DNA from: an uncultured Bacteroidota bacterium
GTDB lineage: Bacteria; Bacteroidota; Bacteroidia; Chitinophagales; Chitinophagaceae
Length of the DNA stretch: 64,000 nt
NCBI GenBank assembly: GCA_903905065.1
Contig: CAIVEW010000040.1
Span: 21,626-85,625 of the forward strand
Direction of reading: 5' to 3'
Part shown: in pieces, positions 8,064 through 15,342 of the stretch
How the letters are laid out: each line of letters opens with the position of its first letter
How positions within the stretch are numbered: the stretch's first letter is position 1
Translations under genes and position numbers: made by a program
Notes under the pieces: generated by a model
Database searches by the model: none
Told to the model about the DNA's origin: nothing
The model's input: only the letters and a program-made list of their open reading frames with translations

Positions 8064-8570
8064 ATAGGAATTGTTTATTACCTGATTACATGCCATAGGT
8101 CAAAGATTGGTATTATAATAGGCTGGTGCAAGGCTTATCAGTACCGGAATTGTCTGTTATCCGATTACATGCCAAAGGTCAAAGGTTGGTATCAAAGTAG
8201 GTTGGTGCAATGCTTAATAGTACCGGAACTGTCTGTTACCTGATTACTTGCCATAGGTCAAAGGGTGGTGTATAAAAATAGGTTGGTGAAAGGTTTTATA
8301 GTACCGGAACTGTCTGTTACCTGATTATTTGCCAAAGGTCAAAGGTTGGTGTATCAAAGTAGGTTGGCGCAAGTCTTACCAGTACCGGAACTGTTTATTA
8401 CCTGATTACATGCCAAAGGTCAAATGTTGGTGTATCAAAATAGGTTGGTGAAAGGTTTTATAGTACCGGAACTGTCTGTTACCTGATTATTTGCCAAAGG
8501 TTAAAGGTTGGTGTATCAAAATAGGTTGGTGCAAGGCTTAATAGTACCGGAACTTTTATTACCTGATTGG
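8064..8570 (+). repeat. 81-bp tandem repeat array (about six units)
   Basis: The motif ACCGGAACTGTCTGTTACCT recurs with its first base at 8143 (variant), 8222, 8303, 8384, 8465 and 8546. Spacing is 79, 81, 81, 81 and 81 bases, with a degenerate first unit from about 8064. Each unit also contains CAAAGGTCAAAGGTTGGTG and ends AGGTTGGTGCAAGGCTTAATAG. All six frames of the consensus unit contain stops, so it is not coding. Units differ at scattered positions, for example GATTACATG / GATTATTTG. The array is not CRISPR: the unit is continuous, with no variable spacer. Confidence 0.9.
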
Positions 8571-8689
8571 ATTTTCAAACTCTTTCTTACATATTCTTTG
8601 AATGTCATCTAATTTTTGCAATAGATAGGTAATTGGCATTGTAATTTCAAAACAGTAAGTAACGCACCTACAAATACCATATTTTGCTC

Positions 8690-8697
8690 TATATTTG
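8690..8697 (+). promoter_or_regulatory. -7 element before the YD-repeat lipoprotein gene
   Basis: TATATTTG matches the TAnnTTTG -7 box and lies 21 bases before the ATG at 8719. No clear TTTG occurs at the usual 19-base spacing, so the promoter may be weak or depend on the neighbouring repeats. Confidence 0.45.
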
Positions 8698-8718
8698 TTT
8701 TGATTAAATAAACCAAAC

Positions 8719-9396
8719 ATGAGAGGGAATCTAAAATTTATACTGCTGGTAAGCATAAGCCTATTGTTGTTTTCCTGCACAAATAGTGTCAAAAACTACG
8801 TTATCCCCGGAAAATTATTTGGGCGTGTGAAGTCTTTAGCTTATACCCATTTTTCTGTAAATGAGAAATATGGTGAAGTTCAAAAAACTGCTTTACGGGG
8901 GAGTGCTTCTTACAAATTTAATGATAAAGGGAAAGCCACCGAAGGCAGTGAAAGCACTATTGACAATGGCTGGGGTGAAATTACCACTTATAGCTTTGAT
9001 GATGCAGGAAAGGTCGTAAGTGATGTGCGTAGGCGGGAAAATTCACAGACTATTGAATATACTACGGTTTACAATTATGACGATAAAGGTAACTTAACTG
9101 ATAAGACCGTGAACGATAATTCAAAAAGTATGTTTACTTACGATAGCCGTGGTAATGTCTCGCAATCAAAAGTGTACGATAGTCGTGGTAATTTAAGCGA
9201 AGTAGTTCAAGATCACTATGATAGTAAAGATCAGTTAATAGGCGAAGATTTATCTGACGTAAATAGTAGCAGTAATAACCGGGTTTTCACCTACAAATTG
9301 GACGGTATTGACAAACATGGGAATTGGACTAAGCGAACTTTATATGAAAATGCTAAACCAATAATTATGACAGTGCGTGAAATAGAATATTATTAA
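8719..9396 (+). CDS. Lipoprotein with YD/RHS-like repeats
   Basis: 225 residues. MRGNLKFILLVSISLLLFSC is a signal peptide with lipobox (LLFSC, Cys 20). The mature part is a run of short Y-D-G-like repeats: YKFNDKGKATEG, YSFDDAGKVVSD, YNYDDKGNLTDK, FTYDSRGNVSQS, HYDSKDQLIGED. This pattern is seen in RHS/YD proteins and in many Bacteroidota surface lipoproteins. No toxin domain follows, the length is far below that of polymorphic RHS toxins, and the protein ends shortly after the repeats. Probable role: surface carbohydrate binding or structural shell (inference). It faces away from the tandem repeats and meets the integrase gene tail to tail with two bases between the stops. Confidence 0.7.
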   Translation: MRGNLKFILLVSISLLLFSCTNSVKNYVIPGKLFGRVKSLAYTHFSVNEKYGEVQKTALRGSASYKFNDKGKATEGSESTIDNGWGEITTYSFDDAGKVVSDVRRRENSQTIEYTTVYNYDDKGNLTDKTVNDNSKSMFTYDSRGNVSQSKVYDSRGNLSEVVQDHYDSKDQLIGEDLSDVNSSSNNRVFTYKLDGIDKHGNWTKRTLYENAKPIIMTVREIEYY

Positions 9397-9398
9397 TT

Positions 9399-10619
9399 CT
9401 ATTGCTTCTTAAATGCTGTAAGGGCTTTAATTGTTTCCTTTTTGCTTTCATCTTCAAACCCGGCCAAATAGTTTTGGGTGGTCTTTACGTTGCTATGCCC
9501 TAATGCTTCGCTGATAAATTCAGTACCAACCCCGCTACGCTGCAAAACAGTTGCAAAGCTGTGCCTTGCTGCATAGGTAGTAACGTCATTAGTTATATTC
9601 AAAGTTTTGGCAATGGTTTTCATGTGGCAGTTTATTACTTGGGTAAGCTGCTGGATTAGCTGCCTTTCCCGCACCGGGGTTAACCCGGCCTCCAATACAG
9701 GGAAAATATACGTTTTACCGTTTTTCATTTCATTACCCCATTTTTTAATGATGTCTTTTACTTCATCAGTGATCGTTACCCGTATTGGTTCAACCTTTCT
9801 TTTTGTCCGGGCTGTCTTTGCTCTTTCAAATTCCAATACTTCGCCCTTTATGTTTTCGTATTTGAGCAAACACATATCCTTTACATTCATTCCGTTGCAT
9901 AGATACATGAATATCCAGTAATCTTTTGCCCGGTCGGTCATGCTGCCAAATTCCGGCTTGTAATTGTAGATTGTACCAATATCATTTAAAGTGAGTGCTT
10001 TTTTGATATTGTTCCCGGTCGGTATTTCGTATTTCTTTTTGCCAAAAGGGTAGTATTCATTAGTTAGTGTGCCATCTGTTATGGCGTTATTAAACAGGGT
10101 TCTAAGTGATCGTAAATAAATGCCGACCGTTGTAATGCTCTTTTCCTTAGCAAGCATCCATTTTTCATATTTATTCAAAAAGTCCGGCGTAACGTCTGCA
10201 AACTTCACCCCGGCTGCATACTTTTTTAAGCTGTTTTGGGCGCACTCATAAGAAACGGCTGTTCCTATTCTGCCTTGCTCCCTTAATTCGGCTGCATAGG
10301 CTGCAAAGGCCGCGTCTATGCTGTCCTTTGTGCCTTTGTTGATGAAATATTGTTTTTCAAACGCCTTGAAACTAAATACTGGTATATCCTTTATTATGTC
10401 GGCTGCTTTCTTTTCAAACGCTTGCAATTTCAATGCAAGTTCTTTAAACTCTTTCTTTGGCTTTTCGCCCATTACTTTATCAAATTCATCAACGGTTAGC
10501 GAAATACCAGTTTGGTAATATTTCTTTTTGCGCTCGAATGTTATTCTTAAAGAAACTGCGCATTTGTCCCCGGCCTTTGGGTGGTAGCTGTCAATAAATA
10601 TCGAAGTTGTAGCTGTCAT
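9399..10619 (-). CDS. Tyrosine recombinase (island integrase, IntDOT-like)
   Basis: 406 residues with the start at 10619 (MTATTSIFIDSYHPKAG); the longer frame runs through the regulatory repeats and was not used. Order of domains: N-terminal beta arm-binding domain (about 1-90), SAM-like core-binding domain (about 100-200, KYEKWMLAKEKSITTVGIYL) and catalytic domain. Active-site elements visible are R in YAARHSFAT, the histidine in LGHSNVKTT and the nucleophile in QNYL. The position of the first catalytic Arg reads NGMNVKDM, with Asn in place of Arg, a substitution also known in principle from IntDOT, where that Arg is missing. The gene reads inward from attR, 180 bases away. It should catalyse integration at, and excision from, the tRNA-Asn site. 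Confidence 0.92.
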   Translation of the reverse strand: MTATTSIFIDSYHPKAGDKCAVSLRITFERKKKYYQTGISLTVDEFDKVMGEKPKKEFKELALKLQAFEKKAADIIKDIPVFSFKAFEKQYFINKGTKDSIDAAFAAYAAELREQGRIGTAVSYECAQNSLKKYAAGVKFADVTPDFLNKYEKWMLAKEKSITTVGIYLRSLRTLFNNAITDGTLTNEYYPFGKKKYEIPTGNNIKKALTLNDIGTIYNYKPEFGSMTDRAKDYWIFMYLCNGMNVKDMCLLKYENIKGEVLEFERAKTARTKRKVEPIRVTITDEVKDIIKKWGNEMKNGKTYIFPVLEAGLTPVRERQLIQQLTQVINCHMKTIAKTLNITNDVTTYAARHSFATVLQRSGVGTEFISEALGHSNVKTTQNYLAGFEDESKKETIKALTAFKKQ

Positions 10620-10630
10620 AAGTGTATATT

Positions 10631-10674
10631 TGTGTCGGAAAATGTCATTACTCCGACACAATTCCGACACAAAG
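10631..10674. repeat. Right subterminal repeats: inverted and direct TCCGACACA copies
   Basis: TGTGTCGGAA (10631-10640, inverted) is followed by the 24-bp block at 10651-10674, which is identical to 592-615. The three TCCGACACA motifs lie directly upstream of the integrase start, so they could be arm sites, an operator for integrase autoregulation, or both. One degenerate inverted copy also sits near 5293-5302. Confidence 0.6.
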
Positions 10675-10799
10675 TTACAAAACAAACCCATAAAATCAAT
10701 AAACAAACCACTATATTTACCCAATGAAACGCTTTACAGACATACCTTTTACACCTGTTTACAGTATTTATCGTAATTCTTTATTTTGCGCCTATTTTA

Positions 10800-10845
10800 T
10801 GACTGTTAATCAGAGGGTCTCTGGTTCAAGTCCAGAAGGGAGAGC
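10800..10845 (+). repeat. attR core: displaced tRNA-Asn 3' end
   Basis: Exact copy of 497-542. It lacks the 5' half of the tRNA and so is the original chromosomal 3' end left behind when the island inserted. Confidence 0.92.
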
Positions 10846-10853
10846 AGAGAGAA

Positions 10854-10896
10854 AGTCTTCAAATTAGCTACTACAGCGACTTTGAGGGCTTTTTTC
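10854..10896 (+). terminator. Original tRNA-Asn terminator, now downstream of attR
   Basis: AGTCTTCAAA (10854-10863) pairs with TTTGAGGGCT (10881-10890) using two G-U pairs, followed directly by TTTTTTC. It sits nine bases after attR, where the terminator of the uninterrupted tRNA gene would be expected. Confidence 0.6.
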
Positions 10897-11002
10897 ATTT
10901 TAGCACGTATAAGAGCAGTACATAATATACTGCCTCTATTGACTACGATGTTTTACAAGTGTTTTACAAGAAAAACAGGTGCCTTGCTACAAATCCCACA
11001 GC

Positions 11003-11494
11003 ATGGCGATTACTTACAAACTGTTCTTAGATGAAAGGACACAAAAGAGCAATAAAAAGTATGCTCTTAAATTAAGGATTACCTACAACAGAAAGCATAA
11101 GGTAATCCCTATGAACATCGAACTACATAAACAAGAGTGGAACACCGACACTCAAAAAGTAAAATCTTCACACCCTAATGCTGCGCTGATTAATATTAAA
11201 ATTAATCAGACACTAAATGAAATTCAGGAAAAGTCACTGAAATATGAAACAACAGACAAAGTATATAGTGTTGAAGATTTATCAGACAATGGAGGCAACA
11301 TTAATTCATACATCACTTTTCAATCATTTGCCGACCAAGAAATAGAAAGTATGACCAAAGCTGGTAGGATAGGTAATGCAATTACTTATAAGACAGCGAA
11401 GAATAAATTAATAGCTTTTGCGGGCAGAGAAGAATTAAGATTTGAACAAATAGACTATAAATTGCTTAATAACTTTACCAATTCAATGCTTGCG
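11003..11494 (+). pseudogene. 5' fragment of a second, different integrase
   Basis: About 164 residues of a Bacteroidota tyrosine recombinase: the N-terminal arm-binding fold (MAITYKLFLDERTQKSNKKY, LRITYNRKHKVIPM, LHKQEWNTDTQKV) and the start of the SAM-like domain (FQSFADQEIESMTKAGRIGN). The frame breaks after NNFTNSMLA, and the following residues belong to the antisense of a PAS gene. The catalytic domain is absent. It differs clearly in sequence from the island integrase and reads the other way, so it marks an older element at the same tRNA. The ATG at 11003 was chosen because family members begin at this point. Confidence 0.82.
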
Positions 11495-11699
11495 TGCAAA
11501 TCTCCCAAAGCACAGGGTGATATTTTTCACCAATAATCTCATTAATGGTGCCCTGAGTGAGGTCGTTGCGCTTAAGGCCAAACAATTTGCCTGCCATAGC
11601 GTTGGCATTTATTATTTTGCCTTTATCGTCAAAGATGATTATTCCTTCCAGCGAATTGTCAAAGAAAGACTCGTAGATATTCGCAGACTGCTGTAACAT
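11495..11699 (-). pseudogene. 5' fragment of a PAS-domain protein
   Basis: From ATG at 11699 the minus strand encodes a typical PAS beginning: YESFFDNSLEGIIIFDDKGK, IINANAMAGKLFGLKRNDL, TINEIIGEKYHPVLW. The frame then runs into the antisense of the truncated integrase near 11495. PAS domains normally sit at the N-terminus of a histidine kinase or diguanylate regulator; the effector domain is gone. The gene was cut by the same deletion that truncated the integrase. Confidence 0.7.
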
Positions 11700-12241
11700 G
11701 AGATGTTCATTTTTCTCAAAAGTATTTAGTTGTCAATCGGTTATAAATGACGAGAGTCAGGAAATAAGATGATTTACATGCAGATATTCTGTGTAGTTTT
11801 CTGGTGTTTTTGGATGGTGAAAAATAAACAGAAAATGGAAACAATACTGGTGGCAGAGGATTTGGGATAGAGTTTCCAATACCTTGTACGTAAAATCTGG
11901 CGCGGGTTTAGGAACTGATAAATATACTTGCGAACGCGGGCGAAAAAGAAAAGCAACTGCCGGACATAGCCGTATAATAGACGTCGCCAGAGGGCTGCGG
12001 TAACACTTTTTAGCCCCGGATGGAAGTACCACAACAACGGGAAATATTTGTTTAGTAAAGACTAGCCAAGAATTGCACTGGCATCTGTTGCCGGAACCGC
12101 TGCAAAGACATTTATTCGCACATTCACTAATTTAAAAGTTGATAGGCATCAAAAAGACCTGCGGCATCGAAAGATTAAGACTATAGAAGCTGAAGAACAT
12201 ATCTCACTAAAACGTAAGCTCCGGGAATTTGATAGCTGGTA
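11700..12241. other. Gene-poor, decayed stretch beside the hotspot
   Basis: Only short frames interrupted by stops on both strands. Pieces such as RHQKDLRHRKIKTIEAEEHI on the plus strand look protein-like but are not joined to a start. I see no RNA gene or intact repeat. It is best read as eroded mobile-element or regulator-gene DNA. Confidence 0.4.
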
Positions 12242-12781
12242 TTATTTGAGTGTCGCAGGTTTCCCGGGTATTATCTTTTTCAACGCGGCAAGATAAATCT
12301 TCTTAATGCTGTTTTTCTCCTCACGCGCTACGATAGCTTCTGCAGCGGACACTAACTGGCTATTGATGCCCGTTTTCAATAATAATATTTGCGATAGCGC
12401 AAAAGCCGCGCTCCATCGTACTACCGTGCCCTCATGCTCAGTGTTGTCCAGCAGCTTAGTAACAGCCCCAGGTATATTAGCCGGGAAGAGGTGAATGCAA
12501 TTACCGATCACCCTTGCAGATTCCCATTTTACTCTTGGCGCTTTTGCGGCCAGGCTGTCGATCACGAATGAAAGCGCGGTGCTGGTCATGTGCTCCGGAT
12601 GAGTCTTGGTAACATGTTCAAGGCTTTCAATGCAACCTGCCTTCACCGGCTCCTTTGCCAATTTTGCAAACGCCACCAGTTCATCAACGCCGATTTTTTG
12701 CTGCTCGATCAACCTGGACAGTTGTTCTGTTCTTTCCTTCGGTTTGAAGGATTTGTCTTTGAAGAGTAATTCGATCTGCAT
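12242..12781 (-). CDS. HEAT/ARM-repeat-like protein
   Basis: 179 residues, entirely alpha-helical, with helix pairs of about 35-40 residues typical of HEAT repeats: ELVAFAKLAKEPVKAGCIES, LSFVIDSLAAKAPRVKWESA with VIGNCIHLFP, then VTKLLDNTEHEGTVVRWSAA. The Lys/Trp-containing 'RVKWESARV' and 'VVRWSAAFAL' repeats are the clearest units. No signal peptide, so probably cytosolic. HEAT proteins serve as protein-interaction scaffolds; partner unknown. It is the first apparently intact chromosomal gene after the tRNA hotspot. Confidence 0.7.
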   Translation of the reverse strand: MQIELLFKDKSFKPKERTEQLSRLIEQQKIGVDELVAFAKLAKEPVKAGCIESLEHVTKTHPEHMTSTALSFVIDSLAAKAPRVKWESARVIGNCIHLFPANIPGAVTKLLDNTEHEGTVVRWSAAFALSQILLLKTGINSQLVSAAEAIVAREEKNSIKKIYLAALKKIIPGKPATLK

Positions 12782-12909
12782 AAACAGAATTTTTGTAAAT
12801 ATACGGCAGCTCGGCGCGATACTTCCTTCTTCGTTCTCTTTGTAGCCATCTTATAAGGGCGTGCCAAACTATCTTAAGAAATTTAATTACGACGCCAGGC
12901 ACGGATAAA

Positions 12910-12939
12910 TAAAAAAGCCAACCTGAGAACAGGCCAGCC
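12910..12939 (-). terminator. Rho-independent terminator of the HU gene
   Basis: On the minus strand a 10-bp stem (with G-U pairs) forms between GGCTGGCCTG and CAGGTTGGCT around the loop TTCT, followed by six T residues. It begins about 40 bases after the HU stop codon. Confidence 0.75.
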
Positions 12940-12978
12940 CCTATAAACCCTATCACTATGAAAATCTTCGGTTGTTGT

Positions 12979-13269
12979 TTACTTCTTAGCCTTACCGCCA
13001 GCAATCTTAGCAGAGAAATCTTTACCGGCCTTAAACTTAGGCACTTTCTTTGCTTTGATCTTTATTGTTGCTCCCGTTTGAGGGTTACGGCCATTTCTCG
13101 CCGCCCTGTTTGAAACAGAAAACGTACCAAAACCTACGAGTGTAACTGTATCTCCTTTCTTTAAAGTTGATACGACAGCACTTGTAAATGCGTCCAGGGA
13201 ATCGTTTGCCTGCTTTTTAGAAATGCCAGAATCTTTGGCGATCTGATCGATTAATTCGGTCTTGTTCAT
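12979..13269 (-). CDS. hup: HU family DNA-binding protein
   Basis: 96 residues from ATG 13269: [60 protein letters not shown], then [15 protein letters not shown]. The GFGTF turn and the arm motif RxGRNPxTG with Pro at the DNA-intercalating position are diagnostic of HU/IHF. The C-terminal extra Lys/Ala tail ([10 protein letters not shown]) is slightly longer than that of E. coli HU. It should bind and bend DNA non-specifically as a dimer and organise the nucleoid; HU/IHF proteins also assist site-specific recombinases, which is worth noting given the integrase hotspot nearby. Confidence 0.95.
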   Translation of the reverse strand: MNKTELIDQIAKDSGISKKQANDSLDAFTSAVVSTLKKGDTVTLVGFGTFSVSNRAARNGRNPQTGATIKIKAKKVPKFKAGKDFSAKIAGGKAKK

Positions 13270-14037
13270 GTTGTTATAGTTTGTTTTTAAAATGCTATAA
13301 TACAACATTTCCGTGGATTATCTTATGCTCCCGGTTCACACGACAAAATACACGTTCATTGCCCCCTTTCTTTATCGCGCCGGTCTCCCCGCCATACGCA
13401 TAATCAAACTATCTTTTGTGAGTTCGTAGGTAGTGCCGGAGGCATCTGCCTTGCCCGCAGTGCCGCTGCTTCCCATCCGGCTGGCAGTGTTGACTAACCC
13501 CATATATCATATTGGGACTTCTTTATTCCCGCTAGCGTTTTAGAACGGAATTCGGCTGAAAACATTAAGCATGGCTGCGGGATTTTCACTGAGCGCGATA
13601 CCAGTTTACGCGTGCGAAATGTTACTGAAACTGAATAACATGAGCAAAATAAACAAGAAGCTAAATGCAATGACCGTTAGCTTGCCTGATGGCTTTGAGT
13701 AAGTTTTTTTCATAGATTTCAGATTGGTTCTTGCTATTATAGACGTATATATCGGGTAAAACGTTAGGGGCGGCTTAGTTTTTTGTTGGTTGGTAATAGA
13801 AGCTTAACATGGAACAACTGGCGCCTATGAGCTATGCTTGCTCCCTTGCGTGAGCTTTGAAGGAAAGAGCGGAGTGTGTTACGTGTCCTTCGCGATAAAA
13901 AAATCAGTGGTCGTGTGAACTCCAATTGCGCCTTCGCTTTTACTCTGCATAAGGAAGAAAGCTATGTCGTACAAGGGTGCTAACGCCACAGAAGTGGGTA
14001 GTAATAATGCAGTTCGGACAATAATCCCTCTCCATAT
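13270..14037. other. 770-base intergenic region between HU and the permease gene
   Basis: No long frame. It contains a candidate 35-codon gene on the minus strand at 13606-13713, listed separately, and otherwise mixed-composition DNA without clear repeats. A short stretch around 13400-13500 (GGAGGCATCTGCCTTGCCCG...) is GC-rich and may form local hairpins. Confidence 0.4.
13606..13713 (-). CDS. Possible 35-residue single-span membrane peptide
   Basis: From ATG 13713 the frame reads MKKTYSKPSGKLTVIAFSFL, then FILLMLFSFSNISHA. It has a basic N-terminus, one hydrophobic span of about 20 residues (LTVIAF to LFSFS) and a short tail, which is the layout of a small membrane protein. No ribosome-binding sequence is evident, which is usual in this phylum. 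It is too short to judge by composition alone, and a chance frame cannot be ruled out. Confidence 0.3.
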   Translation of the reverse strand: MKKTYSKPSGKLTVIAFSFLFILLMLFSFSNISHA

Positions 14038-15159
14038 TCATTCTCTTACATCCAAAACATCGCGCAGTGCATTGCCGAGGATGTTGAACGCGTAGACGAG
14101 GAGCATGATGGCTATGCCGGGGATGATGGCGAGGAGGGGGCGGTTGGTGAGGAGGAAGTTGTAGTGCTCCTTGATCATGAGGCCCCAGGAGGGGTGGGGT
14201 GGCTGCACGCCGAAGCCGAGGAAGCTTAGCCCGGCCTCGACGAGTATGGCGGAGGCGAAGTTGCTGGCGGCGATGACCATGAGCGGGCCGGCTATATTAG
14301 GCAATATATGGCGGAAGATAATGCGCATGTGGCCAAGGCCGAGGCCACGGGCAGCGGTGACATATTCCATCTCGCGGAGGACAAGCACCTGGCCGCGAAT
14401 GAGCCGGGCCGCGCCTACCCACATGCTGAGGCCGATGGCGATGAATATTTCCCAAAAGCCTTTGCCGATGGTGAGGGTAATAGCAAAGACGAGGAGTAGG
14501 GTGGGGATGGCGTAGAGTATGTTGATGAGCCACATAACGGCTCTGTCGATGATACCGCCGAAGTAGCCGGCTATGGAGCCGAGGATGATGCCGATGGTGA
14601 GCGAGAGCAGTACGGCTACCATGCCCACGGCGAGTGTAACGCGGGAGCCGACGAGCAGGCGGGAGAGTATGTCGCGGCCATAGCGGTCGGTACCGAGCCA
14701 GAAGGTGCGGGTGGTGATGAGGTGCTGTTTTATATAGTCTTGCTGGGCGGGGAGGGGGACGGTGAGTTGAGTGGGCGGGAGGAGCGCGGCGAGCGCGTAG
14801 GTGATGGTGTCCTGCAGGCCATCGTCGATATAGTGTTCTGTGACGAGGTTGCCACCTTGAAAGTAATAATTGTTGATAGGGGAAAGAAGATAAGGGGATT
14901 GTGTGCCGGTGAACCACTCTGTGATGCGTCTGCTGTGCTGCGGGGTGTTGGTTTTGGGGATGAGGAGGAGTTGCTTATGGAAGCCGGGTTGTTTGGCTCC
15001 TAGCTCAATGATCATGCGGTTGGCGGATGGGGTAGCGTCTGGGGCTATAAGGTATGCGAGTATGGAGATGAGGCAGGTGGTTGCGATTACCAGCAAGGAG
15101 ATAAGGGCTGAAGGACGCTTCAGGAGTTTTTTGAATACTGATGTTTGAGCATTGTTCAA
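14038..15159 (-). CDS. Peptide/nickel-type ABC transporter permease (OppC/DppC family)
   Basis: Inner-membrane permease of the BPD_transp_1 (MetI-like) family. After a first span (LISLLVIATTCLISILAYLI) comes a ~120-residue extracytoplasmic insert, then the OppC-type core: FWLGTDRYGRDILSRLLVGS, five further spans, the EAA loop (YVTAARGLGLGHMRIIFRHI) that docks the ATPase, and LSFLGFGVQPPHPSWG. The long frame starts in a palindromic repeat at 15222, so the TTG at 15159 (LNNAQTSVFKKLLKRP) is a more likely start, though not certain. The insert after TM1 is longer than in E. coli OppC and is seen in Bacteroidota homologues. No partner OppB, ATPase or binding protein is adjacent. Its codon usage and C/G-rich third positions differ from those of the island genes. 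Confidence 0.88.
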   Translation of the reverse strand: MNNAQTSVFKKLLKRPSALISLLVIATTCLISILAYLIAPDATPSANRMIIELGAKQPGFHKQLLLIPKTNTPQHSRRITEWFTGTQSPYLLSPINNYYFQGGNLVTEHYIDDGLQDTITYALAALLPPTQLTVPLPAQQDYIKQHLITTRTFWLGTDRYGRDILSRLLVGSRVTLAVGMVAVLLSLTIGIILGSIAGYFGGIIDRAVMWLINILYAIPTLLLVFAITLTIGKGFWEIFIAIGLSMWVGAARLIRGQVLVLREMEYVTAARGLGLGHMRIIFRHILPNIAGPLMVIAASNFASAILVEAGLSFLGFGVQPPHPSWGLMIKEHYNFLLTNRPLLAIIPGIAIMLLVYAFNILGNALRDVLDVRE

Positions 15160-15210
15160 TTTGAAAATTTGGGAATTTGAAAATGGTGTTGCGTATATGG
15201 ATGTTCTGTC

Positions 15211-15238
15211 GTAGAGACGCAATGCATTGCGTCTCTAC
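15211..15238. repeat. 28-bp perfect palindrome (GTAGAGACGC family)
   Basis: GTAGAGACGCAATG is followed by its own reverse complement. A second perfect member is at 44117-44144 and a degenerate one at 44045-44074. The conserved arm is GTAGAGACGC, with a variable centre. It lies between the permease gene start and the peptidase gene. Confidence 0.85.
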
Positions 15239-15342
15239 AAAATATGTGTTGTGTGCCCGCGTTGCCATTTCGTTATCCCACGCCTGTCTGTCCTCCCGCG
15301 CTGAAAAAGCTTCTGCGGATGAAAGGGGTGTCGCACATCGAG

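Larger units (their letters stand above)
497..10845. mobile_element. Integrative island in tRNA-Asn (~10.3 kb)
   Basis: The element is bounded by the 46-bp direct repeat of the tRNA-Asn 3' end. Its right end carries a complete tyrosine recombinase reading inward, and the left end carries an HUH Rep protein and an HTH protein. Both ends carry the same 24-bp subterminal repeat with the motif TCCGACACA. Cargo comprises three lipoproteins or secreted proteins, an unknown 454-residue protein, and fragments of a type III restriction subunit, a second integrase and a T9SS protein. The island is visibly richer in A+T than the chromosomal genes to its right. No relaxase of a classical MOB family or type IV secretion genes are seen, so it is not a self-transmissible ICE; it may be mobilisable or an integrated rolling-circle replicon (inference). 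Confidence 0.88.

Noticed and set aside
8064..8570. CRISPR-like array
   Set aside because: Units are continuous 81-bp copies with no variable spacers, and no cas genes are nearby.
8559..8792. Minus-strand frame next to the tandem repeats
   Set aside because: It overlaps the start of the lipoprotein gene and its promoter-like box; no homologous pattern.
8719..9396. RHS polymorphic toxin
   Set aside because: Only short YD-like repeats and a lipobox; no core RHS shell or toxin domain.
11700..12241. Insertion sequence remnant
   Set aside because: No transposase motif or terminal inverted repeat could be recognised; left as a decayed region.
12684..13004. Minus-strand frame of 106 codons between HU and the HEAT gene
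   Set aside because: It overlaps the HEAT gene out of frame, crosses the HU terminator and has a basic, patternless tail.
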